DNA of 64,000 nt from Desulfovibrionaceae bacterium (GCA_015709205.1 JACCQO010000013.1:1-64000); one strand, 5' to 3'; positions 34,426 through 45,239 are shown, counted from the first letter of the stretch. Translations and numbers: made by a program. The notes: generated by a model from the letters alone, not told the origin.

Positions 34426-36714
34426 ATGCTGGAATACAGGAACATACAAACCCAGCTCAACTCGGTTGCGCGCGTGGTCGCCTGCGAGTTGGAACGGGTC
34501 GAGGATTCGCTGTGTTACCTTGAATCGCTCACGAAAAAGCTGCTCCACGAGGCCGAACCCGACGCCGGGTCTATCGACGCCTGGCTCCGCGACCAGGGCT
34601 TCGCCGTGGGGGAGGACGGCTTTTTCCTGAGCATTCCCCAGCTGCGGCAATTCCGGGAAGGCCGGCTGGCGGAGGAGACCGTCAGCTACTCCTGGCCTTC
34701 GGACAGAACGGACGACCCGGACGCCAGGCTCCGCCTCTACCGCCACCGCAACATCGCGTGCATCCTGCGCACGCTGCACGCCAGGCTGCCCGGGGCGGCC
34801 TGGATCTACTACCAGGACGTCACCAACACGGCGCTGCAGTATCCGTACATCGATCAGATAACGGCCATTCCCCCCGATTTCGACTGGTCCGCCTACCACA
34901 CGTATCTTTCCGTCGCCCCCGACGCGAATCCGGCCAGGGAGATCCGCTGGTCCGCGCCGCACGCCGATTACGCCGGCCAGGGGCTCATCGTAGCCGCGTC
35001 GATACCCGTGTACGTCCGGGACGTCTTCACTGGCTTGTGGAGCATCGACGTCAAGGTCGACAGCATGGTCCGTAGCGAGGTCCTGGCCTCGAGCTACAAG
35101 ACGCAATACACCTGCATCGTCGAAAAGGGCGGCAGGCTGATATCCGGCAGCGATGGCATGACGACGAGGCCCCTGGCCAGAGGTGAAGTGGCCCTCGTGG
35201 ACTTCCGCGATGCCCATCCGGCCTTTAGCGCCGTCGATCTCGAGGCCGGCTTCAGGGCCGGCCATGGCTACCGCACCGTGGAGGCCAAGGGCGAGAGCTT
35301 CCAGGTCCATTGGTCGAAGATCGGAACCACGGACTGGATGTGCGTCGCGGCCATAGCGGCCGGCGACCTTACGAGCACCGCGAAAAGGGTCTTGCAGAAC
35401 GCCTTCAAGCGTCTCGGCAAGGGGTTCGACGACCTGCTGATAGAGGTCGACGATTTTCCCGAAGAGATGCTCGAGCTCGCCAGGGCGTACAACGACACGG
35501 CCGTGAAGCTGAAAAGGGCGCACACCAGGCTGCTGCGCAAGAACGCGGAGCTGGAGCGGGAAAAGCGCAGGGCCGAGGCGGCGAACAGGGCGAAATCCAT
35601 CTTCCTGGCCAACATGAGCCATGAGCTGCGCACGCCCCTCAACGGCATCATGGGCATGCACCAGTTGCTCAAGACCACGCCGCTGGACAGGGAGCAGGAG
35701 GAGTACATCGATCTCGCGATGGAGTCGGCCCGGCGGCTGACCGGGCTGCTCGGCGACATCCTGGACCTGACCAGGATCGAGGCCGGCAAATTCAACATCG
35801 TGCGCAAGCGGTTCGAAGTGGCGGAACTGATGCGCTCCGTTGAACAGCTTTTCGGCCTGCCGTGCCGGCAAAAGGGGCTGGACCTCGAACTGAACGTGGA
35901 CAGCGGCGTTCCGCGCGTGCTCGTCGGCGATGCCCTGCGGCTGAGCCAGGTCATCCACAACCTGGTGGGCAACGCCGTCAAGTTCACCGACCGCGGCGGG
36001 ATCCGGCTGGAGGTCTCCGCGCTGCCGAGCGATTCCCCGGATGTGGCCTGGGTGCTCTTCTCCGTGACCGACACGGGCATCGGCATCGCGCGGGACAAGG
36101 TGCGGGAGCTCTTCGAGGCCTTCACGCAGGGGGACGAGGGGTTGAGCCGCTCCCACCAGGGCGCCGGGCTCGGCCTGGCCATCGTGCGCCGGCTCGTCGA
36201 TCTCATGGGCGGGGAAATGGAGATCGAAAGCGAACCGGGCCTGGGCGCGTCGTTTCGGTTTCGCCTGCCGTTCGGGCGTCGCGGCGACGGCGCCGACGAG
36301 CCTGTCGCCGCTTCGCCCCGGCCTTCCCCTGCGCCCGGACCGCGCGCCGTCCTCCTGGTCGAGGACGATGCGGTCAACAGGATGGCCGTCAGGACGCTTC
36401 TCGAAAAGGCCGGGTACCGCGCGGTGGCGGCGGCCAACGGCGAGGAGGCGCTGCGTGAACTCGGCAGCGGGTACTACGATCTGATCCTGATGGACATCCA
36501 GATGCCGGTCATGGACGGCGTGGAGGCGACCAGGGCGATCCGGGCCGGGCGGGCCGGAGCCGACAAGCGGGCGATTCCCATCATCGCGCTGACGGCCTAC
36601 GCCATGGCCGGCGACAGGGAGGCCTTCATTGCGGCCGGGATCGACGACTATCTCGCCAAGCCCGTGGAAGCCGACCGCCTGATGGCCGTGATCGACGAAT
36701 TGTTGGCGCGGTGA
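34426..36714 (+). CDS. Hybrid sensor histidine kinase with Cache-like sensor and C-terminal receiver, no membrane helix seen
   Basis: 762 residues. Residues about 30-315 have Cache-type features ([18 protein letters not shown], the [21 protein letters not shown] strand pair) but I see no hydrophobic segment long enough to cross the membrane, so the sensor seems cytoplasmic or the true start lies further upstream. A coiled coil (355-392) precedes the HisKA motif [11 protein letters not shown] (His399), a HATPase domain ([29 protein letters not shown]) and a receiver ([33 protein letters not shown]). Phosphate would move from His399 to the receiver and then to an unlinked partner. Confidence 0.88.
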   Translation: MLEYRNIQTQLNSVARVVACELERVEDSLCYLESLTKKLLHEAEPDAGSIDAWLRDQGFAVGEDGFFLSIPQLRQFREGRLAEETVSYSWPSDRTDDPDARLRLYRHRNIACILRTLHARLPGAAWIYYQDVTNTALQYPYIDQITAIPPDFDWSAYHTYLSVAPDANPAREIRWSAPHADYAGQGLIVAASIPVYVRDVFTGLWSIDVKVDSMVRSEVLASSYKTQYTCIVEKGGRLISGSDGMTTRPLARGEVALVDFRDAHPAFSAVDLEAGFRAGHGYRTVEAKGESFQVHWSKIGTTDWMCVAAIAAGDLTSTAKRVLQNAFKRLGKGFDDLLIEVDDFPEEMLELARAYNDTAVKLKRAHTRLLRKNAELEREKRRAEAANRAKSIFLANMSHELRTPLNGIMGMHQLLKTTPLDREQEEYIDLAMESARRLTGLLGDILDLTRIEAGKFNIVRKRFEVAELMRSVEQLFGLPCRQKGLDLELNVDSGVPRVLVGDALRLSQVIHNLVGNAVKFTDRGGIRLEVSALPSDSPDVAWVLFSVTDTGIGIARDKVRELFEAFTQGDEGLSRSHQGAGLGLAIVRRLVDLMGGEMEIESEPGLGASFRFRLPFGRRGDGADEPVAASPRPSPAPGPRAVLLVEDDAVNRMAVRTLLEKAGYRAVAAANGEEALRELGSGYYDLILMDIQMPVMDGVEATRAIRAGRAGADKRAIPIIALTAYAMAGDREAFIAAGIDDYLAKPVEADRLMAVIDELLAR

Positions 36715-36733
36715 ACCGGACGGCGGGCGCGAG

Positions 36734-36763
36734 AAGGGCCCCGGAGCGATCCGGGGCCCTTTG
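36734..36763. terminator. Terminator hairpin between convergent kinase and small-protein genes
   Basis: Arms 36734-36745 and 36750-36761 (AAGGGCCCCGGA and complement) with a GCGA tetraloop, ending in TTT on the plus strand and flanked by A/T on the minus strand. It can serve both convergent genes. Confidence 0.75.
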
Positions 36764-36811
36764 GGACGGCCGCCGCCCTTGCGCCACCCGTTCGGGCGTC
36801 GCGCCGGCGGG

Positions 36812-37087
36812 TCAGCGTTCGGCGTGCTTGAGGTCGTTGGCGAGGTAGAAGATGTCCTCGCCCACGCGCAGGCACCCCGAAACGCCCAGGGAATAGATGA
36901 AGTCCGGGCCGGGCATGTTCACGTAGATGTCCAGGTCCTGCAGGAAGCGCAGGGCCTTGGGGCCGTGCGGGCCCTCCTCGCCGGCGTGTTCGGCCGCGGC
37001 CGCCTCGATGCGGCGGCGCAGCGCGGTGCGCTCGTTCTCGCGCAGCCGGTCCGTCAGCCTGTCCAGCAGCGTCGTACATTCTTGCAT
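36812..37087 (-). CDS. Small hypothetical protein (91 aa) downstream of YeiH-type exporter
   Basis: Start chosen at the ATG 37087, which has GGAG six bases upstream; a GTG at 37099 is also in frame. The soluble product has an N-terminal helix (TTLLDRLTDRLRENERTALRRRIEAAAAEHAG) and a C-terminal segment FIYSLGVSGCLRVGEDIFYLANDLKHAER, with two to three cysteines. No family recognised. It follows the exporter and 56-residue membrane protein genes on the same strand (85 bases away) and is probably part of that unit. Confidence 0.6.
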   Translation of the reverse strand: MQECTTLLDRLTDRLRENERTALRRRIEAAAAEHAGEEGPHGPKALRFLQDLDIYVNMPGPDFIYSLGVSGCLRVGEDIFYLANDLKHAER

Positions 37088-37171
37088 GCAATTCTCCACG
37101 TATCCTGCTCCGCCTTGGTTTCCCGGGCCGGGGAACGGACATTCCCCGGCCCGGGGGCGGCGATCCCGCGA

Positions 37172-37342
37172 CTAGACGCCGTGGGCGGCAGGGAAGAAGG
37201 TCGAGCTGATCCAGTAGAGCAGGACCAGGGAGACGACCCCGATGGTGATGCTCCAGCGGATGAGCTTCAGTTCGATGGGCAGAAGCGGCTCGTACTCCAT
37301 CTTTTGCATTTCTTCCGCAATCTTGTTTTCATCCAACTGCAT
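37172..37342 (-). CDS. 56-residue single-pass membrane protein next to the YeiH-type exporter
   Basis: The frame from ATG 37342 to TAG 37172 encodes MQLDENKIAEEMQKMEYE, a linker, then one hydrophobic helix (WSITIGVVSLVLLYWISSTF, about residues 30-49) and a short PAAHGV tail. AAAGGAG lies seven bases before the ATG, which strongly supports translation. It follows the exporter gene by 30 bases in the same operon. The N-terminus is charged and probably cytoplasmic. A role as small accessory subunit of the exporter is an inference from position. Confidence 0.75.
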   Translation of the reverse strand: MQLDENKIAEEMQKMEYEPLLPIELKLIRWSITIGVVSLVLLYWISSTFFPAAHGV

Positions 37343-37372
37343 GGTGGGACTCCTTTGGGAATGCGTCCGGGG

Positions 37373-38809
37373 CTAGGCCACGGGCGGCGTGACGCCGTGG
37401 AAGAACAGCCAGGAGATGAACAGGCCGATCCAGATGATGAAGCCGAAGAGGCAGACGATGTACACCGCGGCCAGCTTGCCGATGCCTTCGGCCCAGAGCT
37501 TCTTGAAGTTGGCGATCACGCCGATGGTGAAGAAGGTCAGCACGAAGAAGATGCCGCGGAAGATGCCCGTGCCGGAGATGGCGGCCTTGCCGACCTTGAC
37601 CAGGTCCGGATGCAGGGCGCAGACGATGAGCATGATGATGAACGTGAGCACGTAGCCGAGCACGAAGCGCGGGAAGCGGTCCAGGATCTCGCCCATGCGC
37701 ATGCGCTGGCCGGGCTTGGAATCGATGAACGTGCACCACACGGCCGCGAGCACGAAGGCCCAGATGCCGATGAACACGTCGATGAAGATCTTGATCGTGG
37801 TCGCGGCCATGGTGATCCAGCCGCTCTGGTACTGGATGCCGGTCTCGGCCACGGTCTTGGCCCGGATCAGCGCGTCCGTGATCGCGCCGGAGGCGATGGC
37901 GCCGCCGTCGCTCTTGACCGCCAGGCCCATCCAGGCGCCGGCGACCATGGGTTCCTTCCACAGGCCCCACTGCGCGCCGAAGGGCAGGATGAGCATCTCG
38001 ATGCAGGTGAACACGACCACCAGCGAGGAGACCATGATCGGCACGATGGGCCGGGAGCGGATCGCGCCGCCCGTGGCGATGGCCGCGGACACGCCGCAGA
38101 TGGAGATGCCCGAGGCCAGGGGCGCGGACCATTCGCGGCTGAACTTGAAGTACTTGCGGGCCACGTAATAGACCAGGGCCCAGTAGATCAGGTAGGCCTC
38201 GACGATGGCGCACAGCCCCCGGAAGATGACCGAGGAGGCCAGGCCCAGGGCGTCCACGGCCTTGACGCCGAGCTCGGCGCCCAGGATGACGATGGCGATC
38301 TTGATGTACAGCTCGGGGCGCAGGGCCTCCTTCATCTCCTCGGCCAGGCCGGGCATGAAGTTGCCGATGAAGATGCCCGCGAGCAGGGCCACGATGAAGC
38401 CCGCCTCGCCCGTGAGCCCCATGGCCCAGGTCAGGTGGAACTTCTCCAGCTGGTTGGGGGTGGCGGCGATGGTCGCGTAGTGGCCGGCCGCCCAGCAGAG
38501 CATGCTGATGAAGAACACGATGGCGAAGGACTTGATGAACCTGGGCACGTCGGTGCTCAGGTACTTCAGGCCCAGGGACAGGAACGCCGTGATGAACACG
38601 AAGGTCAGCAACAGGGACGCGATGCCCGGCAATCCGGCGTATTTTTCCGAGACCGGGGCGAAGATGCTGCCCGCGCTGGTCCAGACCTTGGTCGCCACGG
38701 CCCAGCCCAGGACGTCCGTCCCGGCGAAGTTGAACATTCCGAGAATGAACAGGAACAGCCCGAGAATCAGGGCGAGCTTGTCCTCTGTCAGCCACCTCTT
38801 TTCTGCCAT
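37373..38809 (-). CDS. YeiH/UPF0324 family putative sulfate (anion) exporter
   Basis: 478 residues with about 11-12 membrane helices. The family signature of Cons_hypoth698 proteins is present: VILGAELGVKAVDALG and the core LASGISICGVSAAIATGGAI, plus VKSDGGAIASGAITDALIRAK. Members are annotated as putative sulfate exporters, without firm biochemical proof; this protein is longer than E. coli YeiH (about 350). AAGGAGGAGG precedes the ATG at 38809. Upstream there is a strong -24/-12 element, and a sigma-54 two-component system is divergently encoded, so expression is probably signal-dependent. In a sulfate or sulfur user it could export sulfate, sulfite or a related anion. Confidence 0.85.
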   Translation of the reverse strand: MAEKRWLTEDKLALILGLFLFILGMFNFAGTDVLGWAVATKVWTSAGSIFAPVSEKYAGLPGIASLLLTFVFITAFLSLGLKYLSTDVPRFIKSFAIVFFISMLCWAAGHYATIAATPNQLEKFHLTWAMGLTGEAGFIVALLAGIFIGNFMPGLAEEMKEALRPELYIKIAIVILGAELGVKAVDALGLASSVIFRGLCAIVEAYLIYWALVYYVARKYFKFSREWSAPLASGISICGVSAAIATGGAIRSRPIVPIMVSSLVVVFTCIEMLILPFGAQWGLWKEPMVAGAWMGLAVKSDGGAIASGAITDALIRAKTVAETGIQYQSGWITMAATTIKIFIDVFIGIWAFVLAAVWCTFIDSKPGQRMRMGEILDRFPRFVLGYVLTFIIMLIVCALHPDLVKVGKAAISGTGIFRGIFFVLTFFTIGVIANFKKLWAEGIGKLAAVYIVCLFGFIIWIGLFISWLFFHGVTPPVA

Positions 38810-38950
38810 TTGAGCCTCCTCCTTACCACTTGTTCCGGGGCGACGGGATGTTGCGGCGGCCGCCCCCGGCGCGCCTCGCCCCTCCGTCCGAACCGCGCGG
38901 GCGCAGCCGCCCGCCATCCCGGAGCTTCCCGCCGGGACTGAAGGGCGATA

Positions 38951-38965
38951 GCAAGGAGGATGCCA
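38951..38965 (-). promoter_or_regulatory. Sigma-54 promoter of the YeiH-type exporter operon
   Basis: Minus-strand TGGCATCCTCCTTGC followed by T matches TGGCACG-N4-TTGCW with exact GG and GC spacing. The start would be near 38939, 130 bases before the exporter ATG. Confidence 0.8.
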
Positions 38966-38970
38966 CTTGA

Positions 38971-38986
38971 ATGTTGTCTGTAACAT
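38971..38986. promoter_or_regulatory. Small palindrome ATGTT-N6-AACAT upstream of the sigma-54 promoter
   Basis: Five-base arms at 38971-38975 and 38982-38986, just upstream of the -24 box. It is closer than usual for an enhancer, so it may be an operator for another regulator such as the nearby Crp/Fnr protein. Confidence 0.3.
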
Positions 38987-39181
38987 ACTGAAATAGCGAA
39001 TAAAATGTATGCCGTCCCGGCCTGCTCCTGCTAACTCGAGTTTGCATGCCGCATCCTGTCGAACGCAGGGGGTGCATCCGGCCGTTGCCACCCCGGGGCG
39101 GCGGATGTATGCTGCCGCGGAACGCCGGGATGCCGGGCCTGCGGGCCGGGAATCCCGGGACCCCGGAACAAGGGAGGCCTC

Positions 39182-41773
39182 GTGCGTCGATTGCTGCCCC
39201 ATTCCCTGCAGGGCAAGTTCCTCTGCGGGCTGGTCCTGCTCATGGTCGGCCTGGTGGTGTTCTTCGGCGTGGCCCTGCACATGCACCTGGAACGCCTCAT
39301 GGAGGGCGCGGCGCGCGAAAAGGCCGCCCTGGTCCTGGCCCAGGTGGAGGCCATGCAGCACTACGTGCGCGAGACGCTGCGGCCGACCATGTACCACGTC
39401 CTGCCCGACGACCAGTTCGTGCTCGAGGCCATGAGCACCTCCTACGTGACGCGGGCGGTGATGAGCGACCCGAACCTGGACCACGAGGGGTTCGTGTACC
39501 GCCGCGTGGCCGAGGGCGCGCGCAACGAGCGCTCCGAGGCCAACGCCATGGAGCGCGACTTCATCCGCTACTTCCGGGAGCATCCCGAGCGCGAGCACCT
39601 GGAGCGCATCGCCGAGGTGGACGGCGAGCGCAACTTCCTCGCCGTGTACGCGCAGCGCTTCGACGAGACCTGCATGCACTGCCACGGCGACCCGGCCGCC
39701 GCGCCGCGCGAGCTCATCGCCCGCTACGGGGCCGAGCGCGGCTTCGGCCACGTGGTCGGCGGCCTGGCGGGCATCGACGTGGTCCGGCTGACGATCCAGC
39801 CCAACCTGGGCAGCGTGCGCGACGCGACCTTTTCCTTTGCCCTGTTCTTCGCCGCGGGCGTGCTGGTGCTCTTTCTCTTCATCCAGGGCTTTTTCCAGCG
39901 GCTGGTGGTGCACAGCCTGCGCCGCGTCACCGGGGTCATGCAGCGGCTCTTTCCGGACGAGGCCCCGGGCGAGGCCGATGCGGCCGTGAGCCACGACGAC
40001 GACGAGATCGAGGGCATCCTGCACGGCTTCGAGGTCTTTGCCGAGCATTTGCGGCAGGCCCGCCAGGACCTCCGGGACTACGCCGCGACCCTGGAGGAGA
40101 AGGTGGCCGGGCGCACGGTGGAGCTGACCCGGCTGGCCGACGAGCGGCGCGCGGACGTGGCCCTGTTCGTCTCCCTGCTCAACAGCCTCAACGAAAGCCA
40201 GGGCAAGCGGGAGCTGCTGCGCGCGGCCCTGCGGCTCATCGCCACGCGCTTCGGCGCGACGCGCGCGGTGTACATCTGCCTGCTGGCGGCCTCGGACTAC
40301 GCGGTCTGGCCCGACCCGGCCGACGCGCCGGAGCTGCCCCGGGACTGGCACGAACTGGTGGCCGCCGGGGAGCCGCGCCTGACCTCGCGCGCCTGGTACG
40401 TTCCGGTGCAGACCACGGGCACGGGCCGGGGGCTGCTCTGCCTCCATTGGGACGCGGAGCAGCGGAGCACCGGGCGCATGACCGATCTGGCCCGGGCCAT
40501 CGGCCAGCAGCTGGGCATCGCCATGGAGAACCTGGAGGCCCTGGACGGGCTGTTGCGCCAGAACGCCATGCTTTCCTCCATCTTCGAGGGCATCGCGGAT
40601 CCGCTGCTGCTGCTGGACGCGGGCGGGGCCGTGCTCCTGGCCAACACCCCGGCGCGCGAACTGGCCGCGGGTCTGGCCGCGAGCCTGACTGCGGGCCCGA
40701 CTGGGGGCCCGACTGCGGGCCCGACTGCGGGCCCGACTGCGGGCCCGACTGCGGGACGGTCCCGGGGGCCGGACGCCGGTCCGGAGGCCGCTGGCTTCGA
40801 CCCGCTGCTGGCGCGCATGAGCGCCGCGGCCGGGAGCGGGGACTGCGGCGAGTTCGAGCTGGACGACGGGCGCGTCTTCGCGGTCAACTTCTATGCCCTC
40901 GGGGACTCCGGCGACCGGCGGCGCGTGGCCGGGCTGCGCGACATCACCATCGAGCGGCGCATGGAGGGCCAGATGCTGCGCAACGAGCGGCTGGTGGCCG
41001 TGGGCCAGCTGGCCGCCGGGCTGGCGCACGAGATCAACAACCCCCTGGGCGTGATCCAGTGCTACGCCGAACTGCTGCAGCAGGCCCAGCCGGACGGGCA
41101 GGCCCAGGACGACCTGGGCGTGATCCTGCGCCACGTGGTCCAGGCCCGGCGCGTGGTCCGCGACCTGCTCGACTTCGCCCGGCCCCGGCCCGCGACCTCC
41201 GGCCCCAGCGACCTGGGCGCGGTGGTCGCGGCCACGGTGGAGATCCTCCAGGCCCGGGCCCGGGCGGCCAGGGCGGCGCTGACGCTGCGCGTGGCCCCGG
41301 GCGTGCCCCGGGTGCGCGCCGGGGCCGACGTGCTGGAGCACATCCTCACCAATCTGGTGATGAACGCCCTGGACGCCGTGGACCGCCAGGAGGGCGCGGG
41401 CGGCCGGGCCGGAGAGGTGCGCGTGGAGGTGGGCCTGGCCGGTGGCGGCGGGGGCGGTGCGTACGCGCTGCTGACCGTGGCCGACAACGGCCCGGGCATC
41501 CTGCCCGAGCACCTCAATCGCGTCTTCGACCCCTTCTTCACCACCAAGGAGGTGGGCAAGGGCACGGGGCTGGGGCTCTCGGTGATCTACGGGCTGACCC
41601 GGGAGCTGGGCGGCGGCATCGAGGTGGAGAACCTGCCGGACGGCGGCGCGGCGTTCCGCGTGCGGTTGCCCCTGGCCGACGTGACCGGGGCCGAAACCGG
41701 GGCCGAAACCGGGGCCGAAACCGGGGCCGAAACGGAGGCCGAAACCGGGCCCGAAACCGGGCTGGGAGGATAG
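39182..41773 (+). CDS. Sensor histidine kinase with DUF3365-type c-haem periplasmic domain, HAMP, GAF and PAS
   Basis: 863 residues from a GTG with GGGAGG upstream. TM1 (about 14-34) and TM2 (about 217-237) bracket a periplasmic DUF3365/Tll0287-like domain with CMHCH at 164-168, a covalent haem c site. HAMP and coiled coil follow (238-325), a GAF-like region (about 330-455), a PAS-like region (about 460-590) interrupted by six 12-base tandem repeats encoding TAGP, then HisKA (LAHEINNPLG, His616) and HATPase (GKGTGLGLSVIYGLTRELGG). A repeat of AETG ends the protein. It should sense redox state or a gas through haem and phosphorylate the sigma-54 regulator whose gene starts at its stop codon. 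Confidence 0.9.
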   Translation: MRRLLPHSLQGKFLCGLVLLMVGLVVFFGVALHMHLERLMEGAAREKAALVLAQVEAMQHYVRETLRPTMYHVLPDDQFVLEAMSTSYVTRAVMSDPNLDHEGFVYRRVAEGARNERSEANAMERDFIRYFREHPEREHLERIAEVDGERNFLAVYAQRFDETCMHCHGDPAAAPRELIARYGAERGFGHVVGGLAGIDVVRLTIQPNLGSVRDATFSFALFFAAGVLVLFLFIQGFFQRLVVHSLRRVTGVMQRLFPDEAPGEADAAVSHDDDEIEGILHGFEVFAEHLRQARQDLRDYAATLEEKVAGRTVELTRLADERRADVALFVSLLNSLNESQGKRELLRAALRLIATRFGATRAVYICLLAASDYAVWPDPADAPELPRDWHELVAAGEPRLTSRAWYVPVQTTGTGRGLLCLHWDAEQRSTGRMTDLARAIGQQLGIAMENLEALDGLLRQNAMLSSIFEGIADPLLLLDAGGAVLLANTPARELAAGLAASLTAGPTGGPTAGPTAGPTAGPTAGRSRGPDAGPEAAGFDPLLARMSAAAGSGDCGEFELDDGRVFAVNFYALGDSGDRRRVAGLRDITIERRMEGQMLRNERLVAVGQLAAGLAHEINNPLGVIQCYAELLQQAQPDGQAQDDLGVILRHVVQARRVVRDLLDFARPRPATSGPSDLGAVVAATVEILQARARAARAALTLRVAPGVPRVRAGADVLEHILTNLVMNALDAVDRQEGAGGRAGEVRVEVGLAGGGGGGAYALLTVADNGPGILPEHLNRVFDPFFTTKEVGKGTGLGLSVIYGLTRELGGGIEVENLPDGGAAFRVRLPLADVTGAETGAETGAETGAETEAETGPETGLGG
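40687..40758 (+). repeat. Six tandem 12-bp units inside the haem-sensor kinase gene
   Basis: Unit GACTGCGGGCCC repeated six times with small changes, encoding T-A-G-P in frame. Gain or loss of a unit would lengthen the PAS-region loop by four residues without a frameshift. Confidence 0.85.
41685..41762 (+). repeat. Tandem 12-bp units at the 3' end of the haem-sensor kinase gene
   Basis: Units of GGGGCCGAAACC (six to seven, last ones diverged) encode A-E-T-G repeats at the kinase C-terminus, in frame up to the stop codon. Confidence 0.85.
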
Positions 41774-43201
<1,428 letters not shown>

Positions 43202-43236
43202 GGGGCTGGGGCACGCCGCAAGCCGGGGAGGACATC

Positions 43237-43929
43237 ATGCAGGACGCCGGGTTCCAACGACTTCTCGAAACGCTGCGCCAGGACGCCAACCTGCGCCGCG
43301 CCTCCGACGCCGCGCTGGCCGAGCTGGCGCGCAGCGCCGAGCGGCTGGAGTTCGAGGCCGGGGAATACGTCTTCGAGACGGGCCAGGCCGCGAGCCGCTA
43401 CCATCTCGTGGAGAGCGGACGCGTGGTGCTCGCGCGCCAGACGCCCTCGGGCAAGGTCTTCACCTACCGCATCGCCGTGCGCGGCACGCCGCTGAACGCC
43501 GTGGCCTGCTTTCGCGAGCGCGAGCGCTTCTTCTCCGCGCGCGTGGCGGAAAGGGCCGTGGTCGTCGCCATCCCCTGCCGGGTGTTCCGGGACTGGGTGT
43601 CGGCCAATCCGGAGGTGGCCATCGGCATCCTCAACACCATGGGCGACCTGCTCGACGGGGCCTACACGCGGATCCTGGACCTCATCGACGAGAGCGTGGA
43701 GACGCGCATCCTCAACGCCCTGAGCATGCTCTCCTCGCGCATCGGCCCGGACCTGCCCCTGACCAACGCGGACGTGGCCGAACTCGTGGGCGCGTCGCGC
43801 GAGACCGCGGCGCGCGTCGTCTCCCGCCTGCAGGAGCGCGGGCTCGTGGGCAAATCGCGCGGGGCCATCCGCATCCTGGACAAGGACCGGCTCGACGCAT
43901 CGGCCACCAGCCCCTTCTTCATTCTCTGA
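43237..43929 (+). CDS. Crp/Fnr family transcription regulator
   Basis: 230 residues. An N-terminal cyclic-nucleotide-like effector barrel (GEYVFETGQAASRYHLVESGRVVL), the dimerisation helix and a winged helix-turn-helix (LTNADVAELVGASRETAARVVSRLQERGL). Only scattered cysteines are present and no FNR-type N-terminal cluster, so it is not an FNR oxygen sensor; effector (cAMP, NO/haem or other) unknown. GGGGAGG precedes the ATG. It is 35 bases after the response regulator gene on the same strand and may be cotranscribed. Confidence 0.88.
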   Translation: MQDAGFQRLLETLRQDANLRRASDAALAELARSAERLEFEAGEYVFETGQAASRYHLVESGRVVLARQTPSGKVFTYRIAVRGTPLNAVACFRERERFFSARVAERAVVVAIPCRVFRDWVSANPEVAIGILNTMGDLLDGAYTRILDLIDESVETRILNALSMLSSRIGPDLPLTNADVAELVGASRETAARVVSRLQERGLVGKSRGAIRILDKDRLDASATSPFFIL

Positions 43930-44073
43930 GCGGCAGCCGCGCTCCTGCGGCGGAACGGGCCGACGTGGCCGCTCAGTGACGCGGATCATTGTTCCCGTCC
44001 GGCTTCCCGGATACACATGCCGTCGGGTGCCGCGCGCGGCGCGCCCGCAATCGTCACGGCAGCCAAGGAGTTC

Positions 44074-44394
44074 ATGGTGCAGGGATATCTCGTCACCTTC
44101 TTCACCCAGCAGAACCGCACGCACGAGGACATGCCCCTGGCGCGCTGGATCATCGAGGCGGCCAGGCGGCTCGGCGTGCGCGGGGCCACGCTTTTTTCCG
44201 GCCGGGAGGGGTTCGGCCACGACGGGCGCTTTCATTCCGAGAACTATTTCGATCTCGGGGACGCCCCGGTGCAGGTCGCCATGGCCCTCACGGCCGAGGA
44301 GTGCGACGCGCTGCTGGCCCGCCTTGCGCAGCAAGGGCTGCGCGTCTTCTACACCAAGTCCGCGATCGAATTCGGCTTCACCACGGAACGCTGA
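44074..44394 (+). CDS. DUF190 family PII-like protein
   Basis: 106 residues from the ATG at 44074 (AAGGAG six bases upstream). The pattern VTFFTQQNRTHEDMPLARWIIEAARRLGVRGATLFSGREGFG is that of DUF190, a small cytoplasmic alpha/beta protein with the PII fold. DUF190 genes usually accompany the fluoride exporter gene crcB; here the neighbour is DUF554 instead. It may bind a nucleotide and regulate a transporter. Confidence 0.82.
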   Translation: MVQGYLVTFFTQQNRTHEDMPLARWIIEAARRLGVRGATLFSGREGFGHDGRFHSENYFDLGDAPVQVAMALTAEECDALLARLAQQGLRVFYTKSAIEFGFTTER

Positions 44395-44525
44395 CCCGGA
44401 CGTGCTCCGGTGGGCGGGGTTCGGCGGCGCGCGGCCGCCGGCCCGTCTCGTCGCGCGTCCCCGCGTCCGGCGCGCAGGGCCCGCGGCCCGCGCGAAAACC
44501 ACCATCAAGCAATGAAGGAAGAAGT

Positions 44526-45239
44526 ATGATAGGCCCTTATGTCAACGGGGCGGCGCTGCTCGCGGGCACCCTGGCGGGCGTGCTCATCGGCCCGCGCCTG
44601 GGCGCCAACGTGCGCCAGCGCATGCCCATGGTCTTCGGCTGTTCGTCCATGGGCCTCGGCGTGGTCATGATCGTCAAGGTCAAGTTTCTCGCGCCCGTGG
44701 TCCTGGCCCTGGTGCTGGGCACGCTGCTCGGGGAACTGGTCCGGCTGGAGTCGTTGATCCAGAAGGCGGCGGGCAGGGCCCGCCGCTGGGTGGAGAAGCT
44801 CACGCGCCCGGCCGCCGCCATGGACCAGGAGGAGTTCCTGGACAAGTTCGTGGCCCTGCTGGTGCTCTTCTGCATGAGCGGCACGGGCGTCTACGGCTCC
44901 ATGAGCGAGGGCATGACCGGCGATCCCACGCTGCTGGTGGTCAAGGCGATCCTGGATTTCTTCACCGCGCCCATCTTCGCTTCGACCATGGGCCTGACCA
45001 TCGGCCTTCTGGTGGTGCCCCAGTTCGCGGTCCAGGCCCTGCTCTTTCTCGCGGCCGCGCTGATCCTGCCCCTGACGACCCCGGACATGCTCGCGGACTT
45101 CTCGGCCTGCGGCGGCCTGATCATGCTCGCCACGGGCTTTCGCATCTGCGGCATCAAGCCGTTCCCGGTCGCGAGCATGATTCCGGCCCTGCTCCTGGTC
45201 ATGCCCCTGTCCTGGCTCTGGGCGGCCTTCCTGGGCTGA
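44526..45239 (+). CDS. DUF554 family membrane protein
   Basis: 237 residues, six to seven membrane helices. Family features are NGAALLAGTLAGVLIGPRL at the N-terminus, MVFGCSSMGLGVVMI, and the MSGTGVYGSMSEGMTGD loop. Known members (for example YdfK) have no established function; a transport role is presumed. It follows DUF190 by 131 bases on the same strand and is closed by a strong hairpin. Confidence 0.85.
   Translation: MIGPYVNGAALLAGTLAGVLIGPRLGANVRQRMPMVFGCSSMGLGVVMIVKVKFLAPVVLALVLGTLLGELVRLESLIQKAAGRARRWVEKLTRPAAAMDQEEFLDKFVALLVLFCMSGTGVYGSMSEGMTGDPTLLVVKAILDFFTAPIFASTMGLTIGLLVVPQFAVQALLFLAAALILPLTTPDMLADFSACGGLIMLATGFRICGIKPFPVASMIPALLLVMPLSWLWAAFLG

Noticed and set aside
34143-34630. 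Open frames ahead of the hybrid kinase, possibly a missing membrane helix
   Set aside because: They are in other frames than the kinase, lack ribosome sites and have random composition.
40687-40758. 12-base tandem repeats as a CRISPR-like or origin-iteron array
   Set aside because: There are no spacers and the units are in frame within a kinase gene; they encode a linker.
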